6,697 nucleotides of DNA from positions 1 through 6,697 of the forward strand of contig JBGUYY010000085.1 in NCBI GenBank assembly GCA_045222555.1, written 5' to 3'. Both the position numbers and the translations under genes were made by a program. This document shows, in pieces, positions 5,860 to 6,697 of this stretch; position 1 is the first letter of the stretch, and the number at the start of each line of letters is the position of its first letter. The notes under the pieces were generated by a model. That model searched no databases and was not told where the DNA came from. It saw only the letters and a list, made by a program, of their open reading frames with translations. The DNA is from UBA1756 sp045222555. Lineage in GTDB: Bacteria; Bacteroidota; Bacteroidia; Bacteroidales; WCHB1-69.

Positions 5860-6697
5860 CTATCGTTTGGTGATGGTGCCGTCGTCGGCGATATGTAGTG
5901 GCGTGTCAGGGAAATCCTCTTCCGTAAGCTCCTTGATTTCACGGATGGCACGGCGTTGGCGGTCGATGCGCGGACCTCTGCCCCACGACTGCACCACAGG
6001 ATGGATTTTGGCAGAGACAAAGTTGCCGGAACGATCCACGCACACCTCCAGCATGGGAGCCACCCCGCAAGAGCTACTGAGACTCATGCCATACGGGGTA
6101 CAGAAATTGCCGAGACTGTAGGCGATAAGGCGGTCTTTGTAGAGTTCAACAGCACGCGTCACATGCGGTCCATGACCGAAAAACACATCAGCACCGGCAT
6201 CCACACAAAGGTGGGCAAACTGGTACACGTTGCCTAATGGTTCCGGAAGTCCGAACTCACTCTCGAACGGCACATGCCGATAGTTCACCCCTTCATTGCC
6301 GGCATGCATCGACACAATGACGATGTCACACTGCGACTTGAGTTCAGAAATAATCTTTTTTGTACCTTGCAGATCAATCAAGCTCACACAACCCAAGTTA
6401 TTCGAGAAGGCACAGAATCCGTATCGCACACCATTGCGCTCGATGATGGCGGTACGATGGGTCGGTGCACCTGCGCAAGCCAATCCGAGCGAGTCAAGCA
6501 CGTACAGGGTGTGCAACCGACCCTCCATCCCGAAATCCATCTGGTGGTTGTTGGCCACACTCACAAGGTCGTAGCCGGCGTCTATCAAAAGGTTAGCATA
6601 GCGTTCCGGCGTCCGGAACCAGTAGCAGGGCCAGCCCGATGTGGGTGCTTTCTTGGGTGTGCCGCCCGTGTCCAACAAGACGGTTTCGAGGTTGCAG
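5860..6697 (-). CDS. CapA-family (poly-gamma-glutamate synthesis type) protein, N-terminus missing
   Basis: The frame is open to the right edge of the window. Upstream of an in-frame TTG (6678) it continues as CNLETVLLDTGG, matching the family's NLE motif, so the gene starts outside and the TTG is internal. About 278 residues are visible; typical CapA-like proteins are longer, and perhaps 60-90 N-terminal residues are missing. Family motifs in order are VANNHQMDFG (about 6529-6558), a variant of the metal-site SLANNH motif; SMHAGNEG (6289-6312), in place of the usual HWG.E segment; GHGPHV (6160-6177); and YSLGNF (6103-6120). CapA proteins have a calcineurin-like metallophosphatase fold. They are named after Bacillus capsule synthesis, but most homologs have no proven function. 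No signal peptide can be judged. The gene is followed 2 bp later by the ATP-grasp-like gene, which suggests a shared role in making or trimming an amide-linked polymer or peptide. That link is inference. Confidence 0.88.
   Translation of the reverse strand, partial: CNLETVLLDTGGTPKKAPTSGWPCYWFRTPERYANLLIDAGYDLVSVANNHQMDFGMEGRLHTLYVLDSLGLACAGAPTHRTAIIERNGVRYGFCAFSNNLGCVSLIDLQGTKKIISELKSQCDIVIVSMHAGNEGVNYRHVPFESEFGLPEPLGNVYQFAHLCVDAGADVFFGHGPHVTRAVELYKDRLIAYSLGNFCTPYGMSLSSSCGVAPMLEVCVDRSGNFVSAKIHPVVQSWGRGPRIDRQRRAIREIKELTEEDFPDTPLHIADDGTITKR

Noticed and set aside
5291..6121. Plus-strand 276-aa open frame across the ATP-grasp-like and CapA-family genes
   Set aside because: It is antisense to two well-supported genes, crosses their junction and has a His/Arg-rich composition typical of shadow frames.
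6676..6678. TTG at 6678 as the start of the CapA-family gene
   Set aside because: The frame stays open to the window edge and the upstream residues (CNLETVL) match a conserved family motif, so the true start is outside.

Overview
The window looks like a chromosomal segment from the order Bacteroidales (Prevotella/Bacteroides-like). The evidence is AT-rich intergenic DNA with TAnnTTTG-type promoter boxes, start codons lacking a clear Shine-Dalgarno, a tyrosine recombinase of the Bacteroidetes SAM-like type, a DUF4143 ATPase, and a lipoprotein with a choice-of-anchor Q-like C-terminus. I make no species call.

The window splits at about position 3133. Positions 1-3133 look like the right-hand end of an integrative element. 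They carry a DUF4143-type AAA ATPase gene (189-1391, minus) and a tyrosine recombinase gene (1581-2912, minus). Then, about 175 bp upstream of the recombinase start, comes a truncated copy of the 3' part of a tRNA gene (about 3091-3133, plus). The remnant has the anticodon loop with GGC, the 3' side of the anticodon stem, the variable loop, a complete T arm and an acceptor strand with U70 and A73. This fits tRNA-Ala(GGC). The D arm and 5' acceptor strand are missing. An integrase gene beside a 3' tRNA fragment is the classic signature of integration into a tRNA gene. The orientation puts the intact tRNA and the rest of the element to the left, outside the window. The remnant is followed by a strong intrinsic terminator (3145-3181), probably the original tRNA terminator.

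Positions 3134-6697 look like core chromosome with more GC-rich coding. They hold a beta-helix lipoprotein (3254-4696, plus), an ATP-grasp-like protein (4688-5857, minus) that converges on the lipoprotein gene with a 9-bp overlap, and a CapA-family protein (5860-6697, minus, N-terminus cut by the window edge). The last two genes are 2 bp apart and are probably one operon.

The non-coding parts of the element are rich in short repeats placed like operators or recombinase arm sites: a 14-bp direct repeat at 22-bp spacing (92-127), an 11-bp perfect inverted repeat around the ATPase promoter (1424-1463), a 23-bp imperfect repeat at 33-bp spacing (1472-1527), and three TGCGCTTTT copies in the recombinase leader (2915-2952). 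These and the tRNA junction are the least ordinary parts. I saw no CRISPR array, rRNA, intact tRNA, IS element or obvious replication origin. The window shows no clearly new multi-gene system.
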